Assembly: GCA_964467615.1 (NCBI GenBank)
Contig: CAYXRK010000166.1
Span: 1 to 10,565, forward strand
DNA: 10,565 bases
DNA from: CAYXRK01 sp964467615
Lineage (GTDB): Bacteria > Hydrogenedentota > Hydrogenedentia > Hydrogenedentales > GCA-2746185
Reading direction: 5' to 3'
The notes under the pieces were generated by a model. It did no database searches, was not told the origin of the DNA, and worked only from the letters and a program-made list of their open reading frames with translations. The position numbers and the translations under genes are program-made. Below are positions 1 through 7,274 of this stretch, piece after piece. Each line of letters begins with the position of its first letter. The stretch's first letter is position 1.

Positions 1-2
1 TG

Positions 3-845
3 CTCGAGGCGAAGTGTTTCGAGTGCCACGGACCTGAAAAGCGTGAGGGCGAGTACCGAATGGATTCGCCGGAGGAGATCGTCGCGGCGGGCGAAAGCGA
101 AAAGCCGGGCGTCGTTCCGGGCGACGCGATGGCGAGCTACGCGATCGCACTGATCCTGCTGCCGCCGGAACACAAGGACGTCATGCCGCCGCTGGGCAAG
201 GAGGCGCTCACCGGCGAGGAAAAATATCTGCTCGCGGAGTGGGTCAATCGCGGCGCGCCGTTTGGCGAATACACGCCGCCCGCGCCCGAGCCGAAGGAAG
301 AGAAGGAGCAGGTCGTCGTGCCGGCGGACCTGGCGCTGGGCGAAGGCGGCCTCGAGACCTCGCTAATGACCTGCGATGAATCCATGACCGTGCTGTTCGA
401 ACCGATGTTCATCGCGCTCAAGGAATCGCTGAAGGTGGAGCCCGCGGGCCGCGCGCAAATCAAGGCGGCGTACAACGCGGCGTTTTCGCTGGCGGAAGTA
501 CACAACCTCCTGTTCTCGCGCGACGACGAGGACTACATGAAGACGCCGGAGTGGGCCGCACTGTCCATCGAGGCGCGCCACGAGGCCGAGGCGGTGGGCG
601 AGGCGGTTACGTCACGGGACTACGTCAAGATGAAGGAGGCGGTGGCGGTGCTCGCGAGCACCTGCAACAAGTGCCACAAGCAATACGAGACCGAATCCGA
701 CGAGTACACGGGACTCGATGAGGCCGCGCCCGCCGAAGCGTCTGTCGAGCAACCTCCCGCCCCGGCAGATGCCGCACCCGCCGAACCCGCGCCTACGAGC
801 GCCGCACCGGAAGTCACACCAACCGAGACGCCCCCGAATCCATAG
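3..845 (+). CDS. Two-heme c-type cytochrome (PSCyt1-like plus cytochrome c'-like), 5' partial
   Basis: The frame is open from base 3, so the gene begins outside the window; the ATG at 60 is internal. A heme-binding CxxCH motif (CFECH) is encoded at 15-29, upstream of that ATG. It is followed by a pattern typical of planctomycete-type cytochrome c domains (PSCyt1 family): VVPGD at about 114-128, then MPP at 183-191, whose Met is a plausible axial heme ligand, then a helix ending in WVNRGAPFG. After a Pro/Glu-rich linker (about 270-330) comes a helical segment ending in a second motif, CNKCHKQY (663-686). Its position at the C-terminal end of helices resembles cytochrome c'. The last 45 or so residues are a Pro/Ala/Glu low-complexity tail. 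Expected location is the periplasm or outer side of a membrane, but the signal peptide region is missing. The role is probably electron transfer or heme sensing; the partner is unknown. It converges on lolD. Confidence 0.8.
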   Translation, partial: LEAKCFECHGPEKREGEYRMDSPEEIVAAGESEKPGVVPGDAMASYAIALILLPPEHKDVMPPLGKEALTGEEKYLLAEWVNRGAPFGEYTPPAPEPKEEKEQVVVPADLALGEGGLETSLMTCDESMTVLFEPMFIALKESLKVEPAGRAQIKAAYNAAFSLAEVHNLLFSRDDEDYMKTPEWAALSIEARHEAEAVGEAVTSRDYVKMKEAVAVLASTCNKCHKQYETESDEYTGLDEAAPAEASVEQPPAPADAAPAEPAPTSAAPEVTPTETPPNP

Positions 846-849
846 AAGC

Positions 850-912
850 GTACCGCCGGCATCCTTGCCGGCACCCATCAGGTCCAGGCGCCGGCAAGGA
901 TGCAGGCGGTAC
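850..912. repeat. Large inverted repeat between convergent genes
   Basis: Arms at 850-872 and 890-912 are complementary over 23 bases with a single mismatch (858 against 904), separated by a 17-base loop at 873-889. The repeat fills nearly all the space between the cytochrome stop (843-845) and the lolD stop (918-920). It could act as a bidirectional terminator or RNA-stabilising hairpin, although no T-tract follows on either side. It also has the look of a dispersed REP-like palindrome. No second copy is seen in this window. Confidence 0.8.
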
Positions 913-917
913 AAGGA

Positions 918-1601
918 CTACTCCGTCCGCTCGCTCGCCAGGCCGTCGTGCAGGTGGATCCAACGGTGCGCGCGGCGTGCCAATGCGAGATCATGCGTGA
1001 CGATGACGAGCGTCATCTTTTCGGTCTCGTTCAATCGCCAGAGGAGGTCGACAATTCCCGCGCCGGTAGTTTCGTCGAGATTGCCCGTAGGCTCATCCGC
1101 GAGGACAACGCTCGGCTCGTTGAACAACGCGCGCGCGATGGCGGCGCGTTGCTGCTCTCCGCCGCTGAGTTGGCCGGGCTTGTGGGTAACACGATCCTTC
1201 AGGCCGACCGAATCCAGGAGATACTCGGCGCGCTCACGGCATTGGGCGCGCGTGCGCCCCGCGGCGAGACCGGGCATCATCGTGTTTTCGAGCGCGCTGA
1301 ATTCGGGCAGCAAGTGGTAGAACTGGAACACGAAGCCGATTTCCTGATTGCGCACGTGGTCCGCTGCGCGCCGGCCCATCGCCGCGAGCGTCCGGCCCTG
1401 GAACAAGACTTCGCCGCTGGACGGCCTATCGAGCGTGCCCATGATGTGCAGCAGCGTGCTCTTCCCCGCGCCCGAGGCCCCGCTGATGGCGAGCACCTTT
1501 TCCGCTTCGACGGCCAAATTGACCCCGCGCAATATCTGGAGTTCGCGCGTGGCGTCGCGATACGTCTTTTCGACGCCTTTGCATTCGAGGACGCTACTCA
1601 T
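918..1601 (-). CDS. lolD: LolD-type lipoprotein-release ABC transporter ATPase
   Basis: ATPase subunit of the inner-membrane LolCDE-type complex, which extracts outer-membrane lipoproteins and hands them to the periplasmic carrier LolA. The 227-residue product shows all ABC motifs: Walker A GASGAGKST (41-49), Q-loop Gln93, signature LSGGEQ (145-150), Walker B VVLADE (165-170) followed by PTGNLD, and the switch His in VTHD (about 202-204). The length is normal for LolD/MacB-type ATPases. I chose the ATG at 1601. It overlaps the upstream permease stop as ATGAGTAG and has GAGG nine bases upstream. A TTG at 1616 is in frame but would only add five residues. Translational coupling to the permease is likely. 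It could belong to the closely related MacB/FtsE group, but the adjacent LolC/E permease favours LolD. Confidence 0.9.
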   Translation of the reverse strand: MSSVLECKGVEKTYRDATRELQILRGVNLAVEAEKVLAISGASGAGKSTLLHIMGTLDRPSSGEVLFQGRTLAAMGRRAADHVRNQEIGFVFQFYHLLPEFSALENTMMPGLAAGRTRAQCRERAEYLLDSVGLKDRVTHKPGQLSGGEQQRAAIARALFNEPSVVLADEPTGNLDETTGAGIVDLLWRLNETEKMTLVIVTHDLALARRAHRWIHLHDGLASERTE

Positions 1602-2877
1602 ACCGTAGCGCCTCAACGGGATCTAGCCGCGACGCGCTCCACGCGGGGTACAGCGTCGAGAAAAAACTGAGCACGACGGCGGCGACCGTGATGACCGCGA
1701 CGTCCCACGGCACGACCATGACCGGGATGCGATCGAAGTAGTAAATCTGGCTGTCGAACAGGTTCTTCTCCATGCCGAACACGGAGGCCAGCGCGTAGGC
1801 GACGGGGTTGAGATTGTAGGCCAGCAGTGTGCCCAACACGACGCCGAAGAACGTGCCGGTGAGGCCGATGATGAGGCCCTCGAGCATGAACAATCGGAGA
1901 ATCGTCGCACTACTGACGCCGATGGTGCGCAGAATGCCAATGTCGCGCTCCTTTTCCATCACCATCATGATGAGCGTGCTCGTGATGTTGAACGCGGCGA
2001 CCAGCACGATGAACACGAGGATGATGAACATCGCGAGTTTTTCCTGGCGCAACGCTTCGAAGAAGGCCATTTGATTTTCGTACCACGTGATGACGCGATA
2101 GCCCAGGCCCTGATAGATGCGCTCGGCAAGGGCCTCGGCCTGAAACGGATCGTCGATGCGGCAATGAATGCCCTTGACGCCCTCGCCTCCCGTGATCGCG
2201 CGCGACGTTTCGAGATCCACCCAGGCGAAATACTGGTCGAACTCGGACATTTTCGCCTGGGAGAGACCGCTGACTTTGAGAATGACCGCCTGATCGTTTC
2301 GCTTCCCGAACGGATTGATGCGCGGCTTGTCGCGCACCGTGTAGGCCTTCACGCGATCGCCGATGCGCACTCCGAGCTCGTGGGCAAGACCGTAGCCGAG
2401 GACGACTTCCTTGAACTTAGGCAAGTCGCCCGCGCCGAATGTGCGGCCATCCTGCTTCGAAAGGTTTTCTGCGAGATTGGTGACGCTCGATTCCGCCTCG
2501 GGGTCGACGCCGTAGATGTATGCGCCGGTCATCACGGGTTCGAGCGTGCGTCCGTCCACACTCTCGATGAGCGCCTGCATCTCGGTGTACGGCGCGGACG
2601 CGCGAATCTCGGGACAAAGCGCCTCGACCTCCTGAATGACGCTCTGATAGTCCTCCATCGGATAGCCGAAGGGGCTGACGACGTAGAAATGCGCCCGATT
2701 GCCGATGATGGTCTCGCGCAGCTCGTGCTGAAAACCGGTCATGACGCCGAGCACGATGATGAGCGTGATGACTCCGACACTGACGCCCGCAACCGAGATG
2801 ATTGTGATCAGGCTTATGAAGCGGTTCTTCCGCTTGCCGCGCAGGTAGCGCAACGCGACGAACGTCTCGAAGCGCAT
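1594..2877 (-). CDS. lolC: LolC/LolE-family lipoprotein-release permease
   Basis: Membrane subunit of the lipoprotein-releasing ABC transporter. The 427-residue product has the LolC/E layout: a short cytoplasmic start (LRYLRGKRKNRF), transmembrane segment 1 (about 21-47), a large periplasmic domain (about 50-275), then an FtsX-type domain with three more membrane segments (about 281-305, 326-356, 390-410). MEKERDIGILRTIG (307-320) is the coupling-helix region that contacts the ATPase, and the C-terminus RLDPVEALRYE is typical of the family. The open frame runs further upstream into lysS, but the first 61 residues would be an Arg/Ser-rich lysS shadow. The ATG at 2877 follows AGGGGA, which includes the lysS stop codon, at about 8 bases. 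Only one permease gene is visible, so the complex may be a homodimer, as in species with one LolC/E protein, or a second permease lies elsewhere. Confidence 0.9.
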   Translation of the reverse strand: MRFETFVALRYLRGKRKNRFISLITIISVAGVSVGVITLIIVLGVMTGFQHELRETIIGNRAHFYVVSPFGYPMEDYQSVIQEVEALCPEIRASAPYTEMQALIESVDGRTLEPVMTGAYIYGVDPEAESSVTNLAENLSKQDGRTFGAGDLPKFKEVVLGYGLAHELGVRIGDRVKAYTVRDKPRINPFGKRNDQAVILKVSGLSQAKMSEFDQYFAWVDLETSRAITGGEGVKGIHCRIDDPFQAEALAERIYQGLGYRVITWYENQMAFFEALRQEKLAMFIILVFIVLVAAFNITSTLIMMVMEKERDIGILRTIGVSSATILRLFMLEGLIIGLTGTFFGVVLGTLLAYNLNPVAYALASVFGMEKNLFDSQIYYFDRIPVMVVPWDVAVITVAAVVLSFFSTLYPAWSASRLDPVEALRYE

Positions 2878-2887
2878 GCGGGTTCCC

Positions 2888-4393
2888 CTAGCCGGTGACC
2901 GGGCGAAGTAGGGGGAAGAGAACAACGTCGCGGATCGAGGCCGAGTCCGTGAGCAGCATCGCGAAGCGATCGATCCCGACGCCGAGTCCCGCGGTGGGCG
3001 GCAGGCCGATTTCGAGCGCGGTGATGTAGTCCTCGTCGAGTTGTTGCGCCTCGTCGTCACCCTTCTCGCGCAGGCAAAGTTGTTGCTCGAAGCGCTCGCG
3101 CTGGTCGATGGGGTCGTTCAGCTCCGAGAACGCGTTGCCCAGTTCGAGCCCGCCGATAAACACCTGGAAGCGTTCGGTGAGCGCCGGATTGTCGCGCTTC
3201 TTCTTGGCAAGCGGCGAAATCTCGATCGGGTAGTCGAATAGAAACGTCGGCTGGATCAGTTTGGGTTTGACGCGCTCGGACATGACAGCGTCCACGATTT
3301 TCCCATAGCCCATGCCGGGTTCGACTTCGACGCCGATTCCCTTCGCAAGTGTCGCCGCGGCGTCACGGTCGTGGGTCGACTCGAGATCGATGTGCGCAAG
3401 TTCGCGGATGGCGTCGTGCAGCTTCCAGCGCCTCCATGGTGGCGTCGCGTCGATTTCGTGCTTCTGATAAATAAGACGAAGATCGCCGTTGACGGCCTCG
3501 ATTATCGCGCAAAACATCTGCTCGGTTTCGTCCATCAATCCGAGATAATCCTGATACGCCTCATAGAGTTCCATCATGGTGAACTCGGGATTGTGCCGCG
3601 TGTCCACGCCTTCGTTGCGAAAGTTCCGGTTGATCTCGAACACGCGATCGAAGCCGCCAACAATCAGGCGTTTCAGGTACAACTCCGGCGCGATTCGCAA
3701 GTACAAATCGGTATCGTAAGTGTTGTGGTGCGTGATGAAAGGCCGGGCCGTCGCGCCTCCGGGAATCGGGTGGAGCATCGGCGTCTCGACTTCGTCATAG
3801 CCGCGCGCGACGAGCCATTGCCGCATCGTCTCGATGAGCTTGATGCGCTTCTTGAACATGCCAAGCGTCTCGGGATTTGCCACAAGATCGAGGTAGCGTT
3901 GGCGATAGCGTGTCTCGACATCCGATAGTCCGTGATATTTCTCCGGCAGAGCGCGCAACGATTTAGTCAACAGTTCGTACCGCTTCGCGAACAGCGTAAT
4001 TTCGCCGGTCTTCGTCCGTTTAACGTGCCCGTGGACGCCCAAAAAATCCCCGATATCGAGGTCTTTCAGCGCCTCATACGCCTCATCGCCCAACGTGTTC
4101 TGCTTAAGAAAGAGTTGGATTTTGCCAGACTCGTCTTGGATGTCCGCGAAGGTAACTTTCCCCTGTCCCCGTGAACGGACCATGCGCCCGGCCAATGATA
4201 CCTGCACGTCGATAGACTCGGGGTCTGAGGCCGTGACTTCGGCTCGCTCGAAGCGGGCGCGGGCCTCGCCAATCGAGCAGGTCCGCGCGAACACATACTT
4301 AAACGCGACGTCGCCGCGCTCGCGGATGCGCGCCAGCTTGTTCAGCCGGTGCTGCCGAAGCTCATCGGTGCCGGTATTGTCGGAAGAGTCCAA
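2888..4393 (-). CDS. lysS: Lysyl-tRNA synthetase, class II
   Basis: Attaches lysine to tRNA-Lys in the cytoplasm. The 501-residue length is normal for bacterial LysRS. An N-terminal helix (LNKLARIRERG) leads into an OB-fold anticodon-binding domain (about 62-140). The class II catalytic core has motif 1 around GYDEVETPML (198-207), motif 2 with FEINRNFRNEG (252-262) and HNPEFTMMELYEAY (267-280), and motif 3 with GLPPTAGLGVGIDRFAML (463-480), including the conserved Arg476. The start is a TTG at 4393. An in-frame TAA lies two codons upstream, so nothing earlier is possible. GAAGG sits seven bases upstream as a ribosome-binding site, and the first ATG would fall at residue 71, inside the OB fold. 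The stop is 10 bases before the lolC start, consistent with co-transcription. Confidence 0.96.
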   Translation of the reverse strand: MDSSDNTGTDELRQHRLNKLARIRERGDVAFKYVFARTCSIGEARARFERAEVTASDPESIDVQVSLAGRMVRSRGQGKVTFADIQDESGKIQLFLKQNTLGDEAYEALKDLDIGDFLGVHGHVKRTKTGEITLFAKRYELLTKSLRALPEKYHGLSDVETRYRQRYLDLVANPETLGMFKKRIKLIETMRQWLVARGYDEVETPMLHPIPGGATARPFITHHNTYDTDLYLRIAPELYLKRLIVGGFDRVFEINRNFRNEGVDTRHNPEFTMMELYEAYQDYLGLMDETEQMFCAIIEAVNGDLRLIYQKHEIDATPPWRRWKLHDAIRELAHIDLESTHDRDAAATLAKGIGVEVEPGMGYGKIVDAVMSERVKPKLIQPTFLFDYPIEISPLAKKKRDNPALTERFQVFIGGLELGNAFSELNDPIDQRERFEQQLCLREKGDDEAQQLDEDYITALEIGLPPTAGLGVGIDRFAMLLTDSASIRDVVLFPLLRPVTG

Positions 4394-4400
4394 TGCTTAA

Positions 4401-4405
4401 CCTTC
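4401..4405 (-). promoter_or_regulatory. Ribosome-binding site supporting a TTG start for lysS
   Basis: GAAGG on the minus strand, seven bases before the TTG at 4393. Together with the in-frame TAA just upstream, it fixes the unusual TTG start. Confidence 0.7.
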
Positions 4406-4424
4406 GATGTTCAACGTTCAAAGT

Positions 4425-4447
4425 AAAAAAAGCAAGATGCGCATTGC
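4425..4447 (-). terminator. Weak terminator-like hairpin between prfB and lysS
   Basis: On the minus strand GCAA (4447-4444) can pair with TTGC (4435-4432), and a run of seven T follows (4431-4425). The stem is only four base pairs, so read-through into lysS is likely. It may only be an RNA pause or may have no function. Confidence 0.3.
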
Positions 4448-4457
4448 GGACTCGGAG

Positions 4458-5585
4458 TTAACTTGCCGCGGCCTTCACTCGCTTGCCTCCGGCGAGACGC
4501 CATTTCAGAAACGCCTCGACGAATTCGTCGAGCGCGCCGTCGAGCACGCGGTCGATGTTTCCCGTCTCGACGCCCGTCCGCAGGTCTTTCACCATCTGAT
4601 ACGGATGCAGAACATAGCTGCGAATCTGGCTGCCCCATGCCACGGTCTGGTTTCCCTCGCGCTGTTTGTCGAGAAGCGCCTGCTGCTTCTGCAATTCGAT
4701 GTCGTAGAGTTTCGACTTCAGCATGGTCTCGGCCACGGCGCGATTACGGAATTGCGAGCGTTCAATCTGGCAACTTACGACGATGCCGGAAGGGAGGTGG
4801 GTCAGGCGGACGGCGGAGCTCGTTTTGTTTACCTTCTGGCCGCCGGCCCCGCTTGACCGGAACACGTCCATCTTGATGTCGTCTTCGCGCAGTTCGATCT
4901 TAATCGTATCGTCAACTTCGGTCAGGACTTCAATAGCGGCAAACGAGGTGTGCCGCCGCGAATTCGCATCGAACGGCGAAATGCGCACGAGACGGTGCAC
5001 GCCCGCCTCCGATTTCAAATACCCGTAGGTGGACGGGCCGGACACAAGCAAGGACGCGCTCTTGAGTCCCGCCTCGTCGCCCTCCTGATAGTCCAGGACT
5101 TCGACCTTGAACTCGTGGCGCTCGCAGTAGCGCGTGATCATGCGGTAGAGCATGCTCGCCCAATCGCAGGATTCGGTGCCGCCAGCGCCGGGATGGATGT
5201 TGACTATGGCGTTCTTTGAGTCACGTGGATCGGACAGCAGGCTCGATATTTCAAGCGCCGTCAATTTCTCGTTCAATGCTGCGGCGTTGGCTGTAATGTC
5301 GCTCAACATGGACTCGTCGGCCTCGGCCCGGGCAAGTTCCGCCAGGTCGCGCGCGTCCTCAAGTTCTTTGCGCAGCCGTCCCGGCGCTTCGACTACATTC
5401 TTAAGCGCCTTCAGTTGTTGTACGACCTTTTGCGCGCTCTCAGGATCGTTCCAGAAGCCGGTCCTGCCCATCTCGGTCTCGAGTTCACCGATGCGGCGCT
5501 GCTTGTCGTCGATGTTCAGACAACCCGCGAGCTCATTCAATCGGTCGATGTATTCCGCGAGATGCGCGGATTGTTCTTCGTACAT
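4458..5585 (-). CDS. prfB: Peptide chain release factor 2
   Basis: Recognises UGA and UAA stop codons and triggers release of the finished protein from the ribosome. The 375-residue product has an N-terminal helical domain (about 1-115), the SPF anticodon-like tripeptide (203-205 within RISPFDANSRRH), which identifies RF2 rather than RF1, and the universal GGQ catalytic motif (248-250 within SSGAGGQKVNKTSSAVR). The C-terminal KDLRTGVETGN also matches the family. The reading frame is continuous through the point where many bacteria need a programmed +1 frameshift: codons 22-24 read TGT CTG AAC, with no in-frame TGA. The ATG at 5585 is the earliest possible start, because an in-frame TGA lies upstream with no other start codon between. 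There is no clear Shine-Dalgarno site, and a terminator-like hairpin ends nine bases before the start. Confidence 0.96.
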   Translation of the reverse strand: MYEEQSAHLAEYIDRLNELAGCLNIDDKQRRIGELETEMGRTGFWNDPESAQKVVQQLKALKNVVEAPGRLRKELEDARDLAELARAEADESMLSDITANAAALNEKLTALEISSLLSDPRDSKNAIVNIHPGAGGTESCDWASMLYRMITRYCERHEFKVEVLDYQEGDEAGLKSASLLVSGPSTYGYLKSEAGVHRLVRISPFDANSRRHTSFAAIEVLTEVDDTIKIELREDDIKMDVFRSSGAGGQKVNKTSSAVRLTHLPSGIVVSCQIERSQFRNRAVAETMLKSKLYDIELQKQQALLDKQREGNQTVAWGSQIRSYVLHPYQMVKDLRTGVETGNIDRVLDGALDEFVEAFLKWRLAGGKRVKAAAS

Positions 5586-5594
5586 GGGGACGCC

Positions 5595-5620
5595 AAAAAA
5601 ATAGGCGGGTCAGGCCCGCC
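5595..5620 (-). terminator. Intrinsic terminator between cdsA and prfB
   Basis: On the minus strand GGCGGG (5620-5615) pairs with CCCGCC (5609-5604) around a five-base loop, followed by TA and a run of seven T (5601-5595). It lies just after the cdsA stop (5628-5630) and ends nine bases before the prfB ATG. It therefore occupies the place where the prfB ribosome-binding site would be expected. Confidence 0.75.
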
Positions 5621-5627
5621 GCAACGG

Positions 5628-6446
5628 TTACAAAACGGCAATATAGTACAAGACCGGCGCGGCGAACAGGAAACCGTCGCATCGGTCGAGCATGCCGCCG
5701 TGACCGGGGAGGATGGTCCCCGAATCCTTCACGCCCGCGTCGCGCTTGATGGCGGACTTCATCAGATCGCCGAGTTGCGACACGGCTGAAAGTAGAGCGC
5801 CGATCAGAACGAGCCGAACGGCGGGCCACGCGGGGAGGTCAATTCCCAGCGCGACGTTGATTTCGCCAAGCGTCCAAACGCCTGCGGTAGCCAGCAGCAA
5901 CCCGCCAAATGCGCCTTCCCAGGTCTTGTTCGGACTGACCACCGGGGCCATCTTGTGGCGGCCCAACTGCTTGCCGGCGAAATACGCGCCCACGTCGGTA
6001 AGCGCCACCGCGACGATGAGCATCAACACCATCCCCGGTCCGGATTCTAGCGCGTGAACGAAAACGACGTACGCCCCGAGCCAACCGACGTAGAAGACCC
6101 CGAAGAGCGACGCTGCGAGTTCGGCGATAGAGCCCCGCGCGTGAAACAAGTGCATGACGGCGAGTACGAGCAACGCACCGGTCATGGCAAAGACCGCCTG
6201 CTCGAACGTCCCAAACCCGGCAACGGCCACGATTGCCGCGCCGATCAACACCCCCGCAACGCGCGACGTGCGCGCGGTCTTTGCCATCGCGTAGTATTCC
6301 GAAATCCCGACGCCAACAAAGATCGCGACCAACCCGACCAGGACCGGCCGCGCCGGGGGGACCAATACCGCCAGGAGCCACAGCGGCAGCAGGACCAGTG
6401 CCGTCGCGACGCGGACCGCGAAACCCTTGCCATAGCGCGCGCCCAT
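5628..6446 (-). CDS. cdsA: Phosphatidate cytidylyltransferase (CDP-diacylglycerol synthase)
   Basis: Makes CDP-diacylglycerol from phosphatidic acid and CTP in the inner membrane, the branch point for phospholipid synthesis. The 272-residue product is strongly hydrophobic with about seven or eight membrane segments. It carries the full family signature near the C-terminus: SQLGDLMKSAIKRDAG (223-238), then KDSG, LPGHGG (246-251) and DRCDG (254-258), which supply the metal-binding acidic residues. SPNKTWEG (171-178) is a further conserved CdsA stretch. The ATG at 6446 shares one base with the uppS stop (TGATG) and has GGAG seven bases upstream inside uppS, so the two are translationally coupled. 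A terminator follows the gene. In proteobacteria cdsA is usually followed by dxr and rseP; here prfB follows. Confidence 0.95.
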   Translation of the reverse strand: MGARYGKGFAVRVATALVLLPLWLLAVLVPPARPVLVGLVAIFVGVGISEYYAMAKTARTSRVAGVLIGAAIVAVAGFGTFEQAVFAMTGALLVLAVMHLFHARGSIAELAASLFGVFYVGWLGAYVVFVHALESGPGMVLMLIVAVALTDVGAYFAGKQLGRHKMAPVVSPNKTWEGAFGGLLLATAGVWTLGEINVALGIDLPAWPAVRLVLIGALLSAVSQLGDLMKSAIKRDAGVKDSGTILPGHGGMLDRCDGFLFAAPVLYYIAVL

Positions 6447-7189
6447 CAGCGTGCTCCAAATCGGCGGTCGCGCGATTGATACTCGATGAGCGCCTCGCGC
6501 AGGTCAGCCTTGCGGAAATCGGGCCAGAGCGTATCGCATACCACGATCTCAGCGTAAGAGCACTGCCAAAGCATGAAATTACTAAGCCGCATTTCGCCGC
6601 TGGTGCGGATGAGAAGGTCAACTTCCGGGAAATCCGGAAGGTACAGGTGCGCGGCGATCTGCTTCTCGTCAATCTCCGAGACGCCGATCCTGCCGGTGCG
6701 TACATCCTCCACGATAGCACGCGCCGCGTCGACGAGTTCGGTGCGCGCGCCGTAGTTGATACAAACGTTCAGCGTCATGGCGCGGTTGGCCCGAGTCAGG
6801 GCCTCAGACGCTTCCATGTCCGTGAGCGTCTTGGCCGAGAGGCCCTCGCGACGTCCGGTGAACACGACCCGAATACCCTGCTCGTGTAAACCGTCAATCT
6901 CGGCCCGGATGTGTTTGCTCAACAAGCGAAAAAGCGTGTTTATCTCGGTCCTGGATCGCTTCCAGTTTTCCGTCGAAAACGCGAACAGCGACAGCGCGCC
7001 AATCCCCGCCAACTCGCGGCACCCCTCGATCACCGCGCGGACGCTCTGCGCCCCGGCGTCGTGTCCCTTCGCCCGCGGCAACCGGTGCTTTGTAGCCCAA
7101 CGGCCATTGCCGTCCATGATAATCGCGACGTGGCGCGGCAACCGCGTGAGGTCTATCCCCTCTTTCGATATCGGAGGAAACTTGGACAC
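6446..7189 (-). CDS. uppS: Undecaprenyl diphosphate synthase (cis-prenyltransferase)
   Basis: Extends farnesyl diphosphate with isopentenyl diphosphate to the C55 carrier lipid needed for peptidoglycan and other envelope polymers. The 247-residue product, counted from a GTG at 7189, has the family motifs: MDGNGRW (25-31) with catalytic Asp26, FAFSTENW (69-76), and RTSGEMRLSNFMLWQ (195-209), which binds the isopentenyl diphosphate phosphates. I chose GTG at 7189 because a purine-rich GGAAGAAGAG lies just upstream and it gives the normal N-terminus. An in-frame TTG at 7255 would place the start before the terminator hairpin and add 22 Arg/Cys/Gly-rich residues that do not look like the family. 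It is coupled to cdsA by a one-base overlap. Confidence 0.94.
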   Translation of the reverse strand: MSKFPPISKEGIDLTRLPRHVAIIMDGNGRWATKHRLPRAKGHDAGAQSVRAVIEGCRELAGIGALSLFAFSTENWKRSRTEINTLFRLLSKHIRAEIDGLHEQGIRVVFTGRREGLSAKTLTDMEASEALTRANRAMTLNVCINYGARTELVDAARAIVEDVRTGRIGVSEIDEKQIAAHLYLPDFPEVDLLIRTSGEMRLSNFMLWQCSYAEIVVCDTLWPDFRKADLREALIEYQSRDRRFGAR

Positions 7190-7220
7190 GTTTGCTCTTC
7201 TTCCGCAACGTCGGCCGCAC

Positions 7221-7247
7221 AAAACAAAGCCGCGGGAAACCCGCGGC
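7221..7247 (-). terminator. Intrinsic terminator after frr
   Basis: On the minus strand an eight-base GC-only stem (7247-7240 with 7236-7229) closes a three-base loop and is followed by TTTGTTTT (7228-7221). It lies 27 bases after the frr stop codon and ends about 31 bases before the uppS start. It probably ends much of the transcription from the rpsB-frr side. Confidence 0.85.
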
Positions 7248-7274
7248 AGGACCAAAGCGAAACTCGGAGGCGGG

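Noticed and set aside
850..912. Palindrome as a CRISPR repeat or phage attachment site
   Set aside because: There is only one copy, with no spacers, no cas genes, no integrase and no tRNA nearby.
900..1670. A 256-codon plus-strand open frame antisense to lolD
   Set aside because: It overlaps the palindrome and the whole of lolD, which has every ABC motif. The product shows no family features.
2071..2898. A 275-codon plus-strand open frame antisense to the lolC permease gene
   Set aside because: The opposite strand encodes a full LolC/E protein. The antisense product has no domain, and its length follows from codon bias.
2878..3060. N-terminal extension of the permease into lysS
   Set aside because: The 61 extra residues are Arg/Ser/Pro-rich shadow sequence of lysS. 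The ATG at 2877 has its own ribosome-binding site and a standard LolC/E N-terminus.
4422..4447. A strong terminator after prfB
   Set aside because: The T-run is good but the stem is only four base pairs, so it was kept only as a low-confidence feature.
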